From Neurospora intermedia (lineage: Eukaryota > Ascomycota > Sordariomycetes > Sordariales > Sordariaceae), in NCBI GenBank assembly GCA_037102815.1, contig BTPP01000007.1, positions 62,001-126,000 of the forward strand: a DNA stretch of 64,000 bases, read 5' to 3'. The notes beneath the pieces were generated by a model, which saw only the letters and a program-made list of their open reading frames with translations, made no database searches and was not told the DNA's origin. This document shows, in pieces, positions 23,491 to 33,830 of this stretch; the stretch's first letter is position 1, and each line of letters begins with the position of its first letter. A program made the position numbers and the translations under genes.

Positions 23491-24854
23491 GCGTAATCCC
23501 GTCGTTCTTGAAATGCAATGGCAGTAAGATGGAGAGGGACGCGCCATCCGTCGGCACTGCACTGCAGCGGCGTGCGCGGCAGTGGGGGTTCAGTGACAAG
23601 GGCCGGGGTTCCTCACAGAGAAGCGGTGGCGCAGGGGCACGGTGGGCTCAGAGTCGGGCTCCACCATTGGTCACCACTCGAGCCAATTAAAGTGCTGATG
23701 AGGCTCCGTTCACGAACGTCACTACGTTCCACGTCGAGTCGCGATCACCGTTCTTTCTCCTGTCGGTGGTCCCTATCTCCATCCTTATCACAACATGGAA
23801 TTCCAACTTGTCGATCCAATCCGTCGGTTGGTCACCAAAATTCCAATTGAGCACGCTGAGAGAATACCTCTCGGTGCAGTGGATTGTGTCTGAAAGTGAA
23901 TATTGGTAAATACCTCTAAAGTGAGTGGTAACATGTCCGGGTACTTGGTTACCTCTATCGATAAGTAAGTACCTCGATGCTCGACACGAATGGAGAGAGA
24001 GAACGTGAGGAATTCGGGCGACTGGATTGGCCAAAAGTGCGACTCGAGTGGAGCCTCTGATCCAGGACTTGGACAACATCACGCAAACCAGCGCTTCGTT
24101 GCGCGCTTCACAGCTTCTCTGTGTTCATTTCATTTCTATCTTCCTGTCCCATGCAAGATCGGATTGGATCGGTGGGTTACCTACAATCTCGTAGTATCTG
24201 CAGTGTAAACTACCTACACTACTTGAACACTTCAGACGATCCAAACTACGAGTTCAAGGAGGTTCCTTGGGGTTGTGCTTTGACAGGGAACACAAGCCAA
24301 GCACGGTCAGATGAACAGACGCAGTCAGGCGAACCGTGGGATCCAGTTCACTCCAAGTTGTTCCGTCACTTTACCAGATCGAGCTGATAGCCAAACAAAC
24401 ACACGGCTGCTTTGGGCTCTAGATTTGGCTCAAAATTTGAAACCCGAAGCGGTCACTGCAGATGCAGACGGAGATATACCTAGGTATGTACTATGTAGGT
24501 CCCAAAAGCAAAAAAGACAAGACGGCCGCTCAAACATTACATTACATTACATACATACATCTGCAGCGGTGCGCTGCACAACGAATGCCGCGCTGCTTAT
24601 CAGATCATGCCAGGCATTGACTCGGGAAATCGCACCGTGACATTTTTCATTTCGATTCGAATCATCGTCAACAACAAACCCCCAATGCCCGCCCAGCCCT
24701 ACAGTACTGGTACTTCCACTTACTAGTGTATTCATTCCCCTGAAGCCTGCAGTAGGTAGGTGAACAAAACTAATAGAAAGGAAAACAAATAATGGCACGG
24801 ACCTCCCGACTGAATCGATGAATGGCAGCCAAGATTAAATCAAGCTTCTCACTG

Positions 24855-24888
24855 CGCTGCGCTGCGCTGCACTGCACTGCACTGCAGG
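24855..24888 (+). repeat. Pentanucleotide tandem repeat (GCTGC/ACTGC)
   Basis: Consecutive five-base units change from GCTGC to ACTGC and end in a PstI-like CTGCAG. This is simple-sequence DNA in the leader region upstream of the GT31 gene. Confidence 0.6.
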
Positions 24889-25685
24889 TTCATTCCTGCC
24901 CTGGCAGTCTCCACTCCCCACTGCACGACCTACCGCATCCACCCGACCCAGGTACGTCCCCACTCCTTCCTTCCATTTCCACCACAACCTCTTTCCCCAT
25001 GGCTCCCCCCACCAGTCCCCCTCGACAATCTCATGTTTGATCTTTTGCGGAATGGTGCAAATCTAAACTGTTTCGGGAAATATCCCAGACAGAATGGGCA
25101 TGGATGGACATTTCTGTGACACAAGGGAAAGGGTTTCCTCTTCAGTTCTCATCTTTTTTACTCCTTTTTTTTGGTCTGTCAGTCCCCAGTCCTCCCACTT
25201 CAATCCACTTACACACTTACACTCGCTTGCCCCAACTTTTACTACTCTCCCAGTCCTCCTTTTTTCCCTTCCTTCCTTCCTGCTTTCTTTCTCTGTCCTT
25301 CGTTTTCCTTCCGTCTTGTGCTTCAGTCCCCTCCTCCATCGTGCAACTCCGGTTCCTCTGCCACCAACAGAAGCAGCACGCCGGATTCGTGCCACGGGGA
25401 AACAAGCAACCCGTCACTCGTACTCGATTACAGGCCATTACTCTCGTTTCAGGGTCACCACCGAGATATACCGACGTGACCGCCCGCCGCCATCGCTCGC
25501 CACCAGAGCCAGACAGTCTCGGGCCAAATCCCATTTCCCTCGCTATAATCCTCCTCGAGACGAGACGAGACGAGACACGACTTAGGGAACCCTCTCTGTT
25601 CACCTAGTTCGTTGCGTCTTCCGCAACACGCGGTCGACGACCCCCCGATATCACCATATCATACACATACACAAGACACACACAC

Positions 25686-27530
25686 ATGTCGAAAATGGGG
25701 GCAACAATAATACCAGCACCCCACCGGTGCTTCAATATGCGCAACCCTCTCGCCAAGGCCCTCGTCCTTTTCATCTCAGTATCCCTTTTCGGCACTCTAC
25801 TCCTACAGCAGAGCGGAGACATCGACGTCCGCGCAGCCTTCCTTAAGACGGCCAGCACTGCCAAGGACGCCGTATCCTCCTCTCAACGACCACTCGGTGG
25901 CAACCACCCACAATCAGGATGGGGAGGAGACAGTGTCCACACTCCGGTCGAGTTGACTGGGGCCTACCAGCCAGATCATCCCAACGAGCTGGGCAACATC
26001 ACCACCAACGGGAACATGCACTGTGACTACGACATGGACCGCTTGAGGGAATGGAAGAAGAAATACAAGCTTCAAGACCGCTTCGAGTACACGCGCCGCT
26101 ACATCCAAGTCTCGCGCCAGCCCATCGCCCGCAAGTCTCTCACCAAGCTCGACCAGGACTTCCTTTCGGATCACGTCAAGGTTGTCGACGTCAACAAGCA
26201 CTACCAGCCCGAGGCCTGCCCGGCTCCTCTCGTCGTGCCCGTCTCCCGCTCGCCCTACCCCTCGACCGCCAACGCCTCCGACTTCATGTTTGGCGTTTCC
26301 ACCACCTACAAGCGCTTCGTCGACCCCAAGACCAACCCGACCAACGAGTGGAAGTACTGGCTTACCGACAACAACGGCTCGTCCAATGGCGGCAAACTCT
26401 TGCTGATGCTCATGGGTGCCTCTGACTCGGAAATGGCCGACGTGCGCGAGCAGCTCACCTCGGTTGGCATTGACGTCGACGTCTACCGTTCTTCGCCCTC
26501 TGACGAAATGGCGGTCCGCTATCTGACTCTTGTCCCCACGCTGTACAACCACCCCCTCCGTTCCCAAAAGAAATGGCTCGTAACCTGCGACGACGACACC
26601 TTCTTCCCCTCGTTGCACGCCCTGATCGCCCAGTTCGAAACCTACGACCACACCAAGCCCAAGTACATCGGCACCTTCTCCGAAGACTCTAACAACGTCA
26701 TGCGCCACGGAGAGCAAGCCTTTGGCGGCGCTGGCGTTTTCCTCTCGGTCCCACTTGCTGCCCTCGTCACTGAGAACTTTGCGCAGTGCAAGAGTCCTGA
26801 GAAGATCAAGGAAGCCAACACGGGCTGGGGACCCCAGGGTGATGTTTTGCTGAGGAAGTGCATATACGAACACTCGCCCGTCCGCCTCACTCTTTTGGAC
26901 TCGCTCTGGCAGCTGGACATGCTCGGTGATCCGTCTGGCTTCTACGAGTCCGGCATCCAACCCCTTTCTCTGCACCACTACCGCGGCGGAGGCTGGCATT
27001 CGGCTCTTCCCTTCCACTACACCAAGGTCTCCCACCTGTGTGGAGAGGAGTGCATGATGCAGCGCTTCATGACGGCCGACGACTTTGTCATCAGCAACGG
27101 GTTTTCGGTGGCGTATTACCCTGAAGGTACCGACGATTTGGATTTCGACCAGCTGGAGGGCACTTTCCGCTCCGCGCCGGATTACAAGGGCTGGAACTTG
27201 GATTTCAAGTGGGGACCGCAGCGCGCGGGGTTGGCCAAGACGGGAAGGAAGTTGAGCTGGGATTTGCAAGAAGCTGAGATTATCTGGGAGGATGACGAGC
27301 AGAAGGCTGCAGAGGGTGGAAACAAGAGAGACCAGAGTGAGGAAGGGCAGAATGGATCTGCCCAGCAAGAAAAGAAGAAGAAGGGAGAGAGGAGAAAGGT
27401 CAAGGAAGTCAGACAGATTTATGTCAGGAAGCATGATGATTGGAGGTGGAAGCTGGCGGATGGCGCGACGCCCATGAGCCGGTTCGACGGCGTGGTGGAG
27501 CTTGTTTGGTTGCCTGATACGAAGGAGTAA
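25686..27530 (+). CDS. Family 31-type (fringe-like) glycosyltransferase, type II membrane protein
   Basis: A single exon of 614 residues. A short cytosolic N terminus is followed by one membrane anchor (about residues 22-40, ALVLFISVSLFGTLLL) and a stem, as in Golgi enzymes. The catalytic part (about 205-480) has WLVTCDDDTFFPS with the DDD metal/nucleotide-sugar motif near residue 301, GGAGVFLSVPL, NTGWGPQGDVLL and LSLHHYRGGGW. These match the fungal fringe-related group (GT31/DUF604-like). The tail is Lys/Glu-rich (QQEKKKKGERRK) before a conserved-looking end. Likely it adds a sugar to secretory-pathway glycoproteins or glycolipids; donor and acceptor are unknown. A second ATG at codon 4 could also serve, and the first is used here. 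A long antisense open frame covers most of the gene and is a codon-bias shadow. Confidence 0.85.
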   Translation: MSKMGATIIPAPHRCFNMRNPLAKALVLFISVSLFGTLLLQQSGDIDVRAAFLKTASTAKDAVSSSQRPLGGNHPQSGWGGDSVHTPVELTGAYQPDHPNELGNITTNGNMHCDYDMDRLREWKKKYKLQDRFEYTRRYIQVSRQPIARKSLTKLDQDFLSDHVKVVDVNKHYQPEACPAPLVVPVSRSPYPSTANASDFMFGVSTTYKRFVDPKTNPTNEWKYWLTDNNGSSNGGKLLLMLMGASDSEMADVREQLTSVGIDVDVYRSSPSDEMAVRYLTLVPTLYNHPLRSQKKWLVTCDDDTFFPSLHALIAQFETYDHTKPKYIGTFSEDSNNVMRHGEQAFGGAGVFLSVPLAALVTENFAQCKSPEKIKEANTGWGPQGDVLLRKCIYEHSPVRLTLLDSLWQLDMLGDPSGFYESGIQPLSLHHYRGGGWHSALPFHYTKVSHLCGEECMMQRFMTADDFVISNGFSVAYYPEGTDDLDFDQLEGTFRSAPDYKGWNLDFKWGPQRAGLAKTGRKLSWDLQEAEIIWEDDEQKAAEGGNKRDQSEEGQNGSAQQEKKKKGERRKVKEVRQIYVRKHDDWRWKLADGATPMSRFDGVVELVWLPDTKE

Positions 27531-28937
27531 GCATGTCGTAAGGATATCAAGAGATGGCGGGGAAAATCGATTAACAATAGTATACCTTCTAATGATGATG
27601 ATGCACGGGGATCGATAGAGACGGGAGATGGGTTTGCACTGGGATCAGGATAGATCATTCCACGGGCAGAGGAAGGTACCTCTATTTAAACTTGACTGTT
27701 AAGATTCAATGTTTTATTACTTTTATTTGGACACCAGTTTCCATCTTTTATAACAACAAGTTACTGTATATTGTCTGATTCGGGATCTATTCCGAAGGTC
27801 TGCTTTTTACTTTGTACCCTCCTTTCACTTGTGCATGTCGTGTGATGGGATTCTTGGTAGGCAAGGTCCATCTTCTAACAGAAGCCCGCCTAGAAGGCGA
27901 CCAAGTCTGTTAGTGCAGTAATAATTCCGTCCAAACCCCAATGCCCGGGTTCGAGCCATGCCGTGCAGACAGACAATGGCGGGAACCCGACGACTCACCA
28001 CCAATTTGATACACTGACACCCAACAATAAGTAGTACTTCTATACATGGCCGCCATCATGGACACGGCAACGAACAGATAGCATCGGATTCGACTGCTAG
28101 ACTGTTGGAGCCGGTCGGTATCTCGCATGTCCATCGACGGTAGAGGTAGGTAAGGTAGGACTCGAGTTGGGGTTGTCCGTCCGTCCGTGCCGTCCGCGCC
28201 TCCGCTCCACAACATGAGCTGAATCCTCGGGACCGGAAGTAGGTATTTTGGTATGCAGTCAGATGTCAGTCAGTAGGATGGATGTATCAGAAGTTAGCAT
28301 AATCCCTTAAGTCATGAAAGCCGCACTCGGCAAATCCCCTGACGTTGTATGTTCTTTTCTTGCTCTTGGGAAGGTGGGGGAGGTCGGGGACAATGGGTCT
28401 TTCCTCCCGTCCTATTTCAGTTATTACTACAAGGTCCCGTCAAGCGAGGAAAGAAGGGACGAGACGAGAGTCCATCAGATTCAGTTGCATTTGCGCGAGT
28501 AACGAAGTACTAAGTAGTAAGCCAAAGCCGCAGCAGGAGACCGGACCTTGCTCGGCCAGGCCACTACCTAGAGGCAAGTAAGTAGGTAGGTGGCCCTTAC
28601 AACTGAACATATTTACCTATTCCCTTGATGTTCTCAGCTGAAACCACATCGCCTGCCCCCATCCATCGAGTCCTCCGACAAAAGAAACATCTCCCTATTG
28701 CCATCATGCTGCGACCAGCGCAACAACGCCTCTAGCTCCAGCCATTCGTATTACCCTCGGTCCGCCGCACTAGGTAGTTGGACAGTCCAACATGTCGACA
28801 GGTTCCATTGTTTTCAGCACCGCTTCAATCGATCGCAATCCCAAGTGGAAGCTCAAGACCGTTCGTTCCGTCCTCAAGTGTATGAGGTCGGCCCACTGCA
28901 TTCCCAGCAGCAGTGTACCTATGCCAGGCAGCTTGGC
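27531..28937. other. Intergenic
   Basis: No gene recognised. It contains a partial B-box-like GGTTCGAGCC near 27947 that lacks the rest of a tRNA, two octamer copies (near 27679 and 28144), and the 3' side of the small minus-strand gene that follows. The open frame at 28698-29285 on the plus strand is antisense to that gene and is not supported. Confidence 0.45.
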
Positions 28938-29306
28938 TTACTTCCCCTCCTTCTGCTCCTTCTCCTCCTGCTCCCGCTCATGCCTCTCCCGATCCTCCTC
29001 CCCGCCTACGTAATCGTATCCGTCCGCTGGCGTCCACCACTTAACTTCCTTAAGGTCCTTGGCTCGCTTATCAGTGCAGTGCGTGGAGTCATAGCAGTCT
29101 TCTTTTCCGCAGTCCTTAAACCTCCGCCTTTCTATAGGGTGCATCCAGCCCGCAACAGATACCTTGGTCTCGTCTCGCGCCAGCCTGACTTCCTTGACGA
29201 TGCACCTGTTGAAAGTGCTCCGTTAGCTCTTGTTCTTATTGTTGATGGGTATCATCAGATGGGACTGAGGAAGGGGAGAGTTTGAGATGGAGATTGTGAC
29301 CTACAT
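28938..29306 (-). CDS. Small cysteine-containing protein, start codon split by intron (copy 1)
   Basis: Model on the minus strand: AT at 29306-29305, a 99-base intron (GTAGGT donor, CTAAC branch, CAACAG acceptor), then exon 29205-28938, giving 89 residues beginning MCIVKEVRLARDETK. The start ATG is completed only by splicing, and the spliced context CAAAATG is a strong fungal start. Downstream are FKDCGKEDC (Cys about 33 and 38), a third Cys in STHCTD, KWWTPADGYDYVGG and a charged EEKEQKEGK tail. No signal peptide or membrane segment is seen, so it is probably cytosolic or nuclear. The gene about 1.5 kb upstream on the same strand has the same intron position, the same MC start and the same DCGxxxC spacing, which argues that both are real and related. 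Function is unknown. Confidence 0.65.
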
Positions 29307-30544
29307 TTTGACGACGGTTGTATCGATGAGTGAGGTGAAGCTGAGTGTTTGGTGTTGAGAGCTGGTGTAAGCTGCTACGCTGGGCTTGTAGAGAGGATGG
29401 GAAGTTGTTGCTTTTGGCTTGGAATCCGGATACTTTGGGAGTTTGTGACTCGACTGGAGTGTTCTGATTTTGTTTGGTTCCGATCAGATGATGAATACCT
29501 TGTCGGGAGGTCGATGATGGGAGCTTTATACCTTTTCAAACTGCTTTCAGATCATGCGCTTCTGGTCAGCATCACAGCCAGTCTCAAAGAAGCACGAGAA
29601 GTTGGTCTGGTGGGCAGTTGGATGTTGGATCACAAGAATTTCGGGTTGCTTGTCGTCCTCGAGGAGAAGCCGCGCATGGTATTGTCACAAATGGTCGAGC
29701 ACAAAGAGGCGCAAAATAGTGGTGATATCGCCATCTTTACGAGACCGAAGAGCGCTAAGGAAACTGCAAACGAGCGATATGATGTTGGCGACTTGTTTAT
29801 GATCATTGAGTGATGTTGGTCAACACAGCGGCGGGTGGTGTTTTTCCACTTCTTCGGCACGTTCAGCATTCTCTACATCGGTTTGGTGCCAACATCCCGT
29901 CTCTGACATAGCGGGAGGCACATCCATCCGGGCGTCTTGTCAATCTTAACATGCTACACGTGTAAATCAGAGGCAAGGACGTGGAGCGAGCGGCAGGAAG
30001 GGAGTGGAATGGCCTGACAAATGCTTTGGCTGAAGAAAACTTCCTGTCAACGGTATCTTGAAGGACTGCTGTAGTCCTTTCTTGGCCTGTACCTCAATTG
30101 CGCTGACCAAACCAAGAACCGCTGCACCCCTTCAGTCCCTCCAAGTCTCCCAGCCGTGTCCGATCTCCAAAATTCCTCGCTTCAAATAGGCCTCAATCAC
30201 TTTGAACACCTAGGCAAGTAACCTCTTTCTTCAACTTGGCACCTCCATCATCCCCAACCATGTCTCTTTACCCATCAACTCGATAGTCGTCCGCCCACCC
30301 ACCCATTAACCTCGCTTCTGACACCTACTCTTCTTTTTTACTCCTTTTCGATACCTCCTGACTCATGAACTCGGGGGATGCGGGGGCGCTTGGTGCCCGG
30401 AAGAGTTTCCGCATCCGGATCGCCATGATCAATCTCATAATTTGAATCACTCTCGCGTTGCTTTCGATTCGCATCCAGATTGTACTTGTCCCAAGCACTC
30501 GCAAACGTCGATCATGGCTCGGGCTGGGACGACCCTTTATGTTC
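29307..30544. other. Intergenic between the two small related genes
   Basis: About 1.2 kb with the copy 1 promoter and the copy 2 3' region. The plus-strand open frame at 29349-29813 starts with GTG and has no family features, so it is not called. Confidence 0.4.
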
Positions 30545-30836
30545 CTACTTCTTGGTGGTATCCGAGGTGGTGGACGAGCTGCTGGTGGCAAGTGGTGGCT
30601 CGTAAGACGTCAACTGGGGACAACTTTTGGAGCCGCAATCCGTCTTGACTACCGCGGTGATACTGGTCAATGCCTTGAAGCTGTCTTTGCCAGAGGTGGT
30701 GATGACTTCGCGGACGAATTCTTCTTCGTAGCACCTGTTGGGTGGTTAATGTCTATCCTGGATACCTATTTACTTGGGGTACGGGACCAGAGGTGGGGGA
30801 AGGGATGCGGGAGATGCCCTGGTGCTTGACTGACAT
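30545..30836 (-). CDS. Small cysteine-containing protein, start codon split by intron (copy 2)
   Basis: Model on the minus strand: AT at 30836-30835, a 100-base intron (GTCAGT donor, TTAAC branch-like site, CAACAG acceptor), then exon 30734-30545, giving 63 residues beginning MCYEEEFVREVITTSG. As in copy 1, the intron cuts the start codon between T and G and exon 2 opens with G-TGC. The shared features are MC at the start, then about 31 residues, then DCGSKSC (Cys about 34 and 39) where copy 1 has DCGKEDC. The tail is Ser/Thr-rich (TSSSSTTSDTTKK). Without splicing the same ATG would read a different 24-codon frame (MSVKHQG...), so intron retention would yield another peptide. Function is unknown; the call rests on the parallel with copy 1. 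Confidence 0.55.
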
Positions 30837-31178
30837 ATTGGCGGTTGGTTTTAAGGTTAATGGTATTCTTGATAATGCGTTTACCGAATGCTGATGTCCC
30901 GGCTGTACAGTAGCGGAGAGCAAGTGATGCTGTAAGGGAACCATAAGAAAAAGGGAGCCGGACATTTAGGCCAACTACCAAGATCAAGCTTCCGTTTTGC
31001 CCTCCGTGTAAAGATAGAGTGAATTCCAATCCCGCTATGCTATGCCTCTACTAAATCTGCGAAATCCATCAAATGATGCTCCAAAACATACACTCCAGTC
31101 GCGGACGGTAAGGACTTTGGGTAGTCTATTTTCTGTCCTGCCCGCCCAGGTAAATTCACCTCAGCACACAACTACCGG
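30837..31178. other. Intergenic between the palA 3' end and small gene copy 2
   Basis: About 340 bases containing the copy 2 promoter/leader and the palA 3' region, since both genes are on the minus strand. Nothing else is recognised. Confidence 0.4.
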
Positions 31179-33830
31179 CTACCCAAACCGGATCCCCTGA
31201 GACGGATCCCATGTAGCGTTTACCGGTCCTGGTTGCCCCTGCTCTTGTTGATGCTGCTGCCCCTGGGCCACAGGCGATCCGAATTTTATCCCCATGTTTG
31301 GCGCCCACGCTCCAGGAGCTACTGGCTTCGGCTGTTGTTGTGGTACGTTGTCTGCCCAGCTTTGGATGTGCGCTTGTTCGACTATTGGCTGATGAGGCTG
31401 GATGGGTTCGGGGAAAGGAATCTGTGGCGGTGGCGGTGGTGGTTGTTGGTGATGTTGCTGTTGTTGATACGAAAAAGATGATTGATGCATGTTGAGGGAG
31501 GACAAAGGGGGCATGTTGATTTCCCTGTTGAGAATTGGTTAGCTTTAGAAAGGCAAGACGGGTAGGATGAAGACAAAAAGAAGGGTGGACCGAAAACAAA
31601 GAAGGACATACTCTTCAAGACTCCTCGCATCCCTCCTCCGTTCGCTCACCCACCCCCTGACCAACCCCCTCCACTGCTCTACAATCTGGCTCAGATCGTT
31701 ATAAAACTTCCTCCCGACCTCCACATTGCTCACAATCTCCTTGTACTTGTAATAGGCCGCATCCAGCTTCTGGAGCGCCTCTTCTCTTTCTCGATTCCCT
31801 CCCCCGGCTCTATCGACCTGCCTCTTTTGTGCTTCAAACTCCTTATTCGCCCTCTTCACCTCCTGTACAATCTTCTCCTGCTCCTGCTTATCCCTTTCCA
31901 CAGCCTCCAGCTCTGATTCGTATAGGCGGTCGAGGCGTTTCTCAAAGAAGTCCTCAAAGTGGGCGGTTGCGATGGCAGTGGTTGGGTACGCGCGTTCTAA
32001 GCGAGCGGCTTCGACGAGGATGTCAGGCTTGATGTCATCTGCACGAGACCGAGCGCGCAAAGATTCGACGCGCTTGCGCCGGCGGGACTCTAGACGCTGC
32101 ACGTCGTTGTAGGCGCTTCGTAGCCTTCCTAGGGCCGGCTTCAAGCTCTCGGGGATGTCGGTCCGTCGCGAGTTGGGGATGAAATCCATGATTGATCGGT
32201 CCGACCCAGCAAGAATGGCGAGCGTGTCCCTCACGGCGTTGAACTTCTCGCGGACTACTTGGTCCGAGGCTGTCGAAGAGCCAAAGTAACCTTCGATATC
32301 TTGGGCCTGTCGCCAAAGTTTAGCCCCTCCATTGGGGGATGGATCCTGGCGAGATTGCGGGCGGTTCCACCGTTCGGTCCCGTACTTTAGGCGAAGACGG
32401 GAGTCTTCCTCCTCTTCGGCGAGAAGGAGGGACCGGCCTTCTTCGAAAATGGCTAGGTCCGACGAGCAGAGCTTGTCAATGTCCGTCAAGCCTTGCTGCA
32501 GGCGGTAGAGGGCGTCGGCTTGGCGTATCTCGTCGGCGTGCTGGACCAAGGTGCCGGGAAGGCCGAGCGGCTTTTCGAGGGCTTGCAAGGAACCGGGGAG
32601 GTTGAGAGAGGAAAGAATTTCGTGAAGTTGGGATGTCATGGACTCGAGCTCGGAGATGATGGAGTTGTTGACCAGCCTGTCGCGACGCTCTTCGTATATG
32701 GAAACGGCCACGTGTACGGCAAAAGGGACGAGCTTGGTGAACAAGGCCGGCCCAAATTCGGCGTTGTGGTCGCCCAGAAACTCGTACGGCTTGGCCACCT
32801 GGGGAGGCACACGGGCGACGGCCATGTTGGCGCGGTCGAGACGCTTGAGCTCAGTCTTGGGCGGCACAATGTGCAGGTAGACGCGGTCGTTGTCGATCTC
32901 GGCGCGCTTGAGGTCCTCTTCCAGGCGACGCTTGAGGCCCTGCAGGTCTTCGACGACGGCTTTGCTGAGGTAACCGCCCCGGGTTTCTTTGAGTCCTTCG
33001 TTGACGCAGGCGACGGCGTCCCGCAACCGGGCGATCTCTTCGCCGTATTTCTTGCGTTCGAGACAATCGCTGGCGGCGCGGAACTGGGCGGCGGCGGCGA
33101 AGTGGTGGTGTTTGGCGCTCATGTGGTGGATCCAGGCCGAGCTGATGGCCTCGCTGCGCATGGCGGCCTCGCCGGCTTCGTTGTAGAGGTCGGATACACG
33201 GGCGGCTAGCTTGGCGATGGAGGCGTCTTTGTACCCGTCCATGACGGCTTTCTGCCAGTAGCACTCTTGGGCCTCGGCGAGGAAGAGCTGTATGAGGGAC
33301 TCGAGGGTGGTTTCGTCCATGTCGTCGGGCGGACTGGGCATGCGCAGCTCGGGCAGGACCTGGGTCTTGATGTGGGTGAGGACGCCGGCGGCGTGGGAGA
33401 ACCAGCTGGCAGCGGTCTTGAGGCCTTCGGTGCTGTTGCGGTTGGAAGCCACGGCCAGCTGGGAGTAGAGGGCGGCGAGGTTGTAGAGGACGTTCATCAG
33501 CTCGTACTTGAGGTTGTTTTGGACGAGCGGGTGTTCGGTGTGGTAGCCCAGAGCCGGGTACCAGGTGAAGTCGGCGCCGACATCGATGGGGAACTTGCCG
33601 CCAATCCACACGAGCTGGGCGGCGTACATCTGCAGCTTCCTGATGCCACTCGGGTGGGCTTCGCGGACGTTGACGGCGTCGCGGCGCAGAGCATCGATGG
33701 TGTCGAGGTCATGGCGGAACATGTCCGGGTGCTGGTCGTATTTGGTGGAAATGTACTGCTGGATGGCGCGCGACAGTGACAGCTGGGTCGACTTCCGGAA
33801 GGGAAGCGACAGCACGTGGGTGGTTGTCAT
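31179..33830 (-). CDS. palA: pH-response regulator PalA/Rim20 (BRO1-domain protein)
   Basis: Model on the minus strand: exons 33830-31612 and 31524-31179, giving 854 residues. The 87-base intron (GTATGT, CTAAC, CAACAG) joins RSLEE to EINMPPLSS. The BRO1 domain starts at once (LSLPFRKSTQLSLSRAIQQY) and includes FTWYPALGYHTEHPLVQNNL and SAWIHHMSAKHHHFAAAAQ. A central coiled-coil V-domain follows, then a Pro/Gln-rich tail. The protein ends in NATWDPSQGIRFG, the conserved C-terminal signature of fungal PalA. PalA/Rim20 sits on ESCRT-III and binds the zinc-finger factor PacC/Rim101, allowing its cleavage at alkaline pH. The N-terminal sequence resembles PalA/Rim20 much more than Bro1/Vps31. The Neurospora name prr-1 has been used for this gene, from memory. 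It starts at the first ATG of the frame. Confidence 0.93.

Larger units (their letters stand above)
21455..25685. other. 4.2-kb gene-free interval
   Basis: No open frame here shows family features. The interval holds simple-sequence DNA: poly-A/AAAAC tracts at 23370-23420, a hairpin at 23467-23490, ATTAC/ATAC repeats near 24537-24560, and tandem GCTGC/ACTGC units near 24855-24888. A long pyrimidine-rich stretch (about 25140-25350) then leads into the GT31 gene, probably its promoter and 5' leader. Octamer copies lie near 23913 and 23951. A long untranslated leader or a non-coding transcript is possible. Confidence 0.45.

Noticed and set aside
25914-27434. 506-codon minus-strand frame opposite the GT31 gene
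   Set aside because: It is antisense to a well-supported glycosyltransferase and its residues reflect codon bias of the sense strand.
27897-27990. Possible tRNA from a GGTTCGAGCC box
   Set aside because: No acceptor pairing, T-stem mismatches and no A-box at the right distance.
28698-29285. 195-codon plus-strand frame
   Set aside because: It is antisense to the small spliced gene at 28938-29306 and has a leucine-rich composition mirroring that gene's acidic tail.
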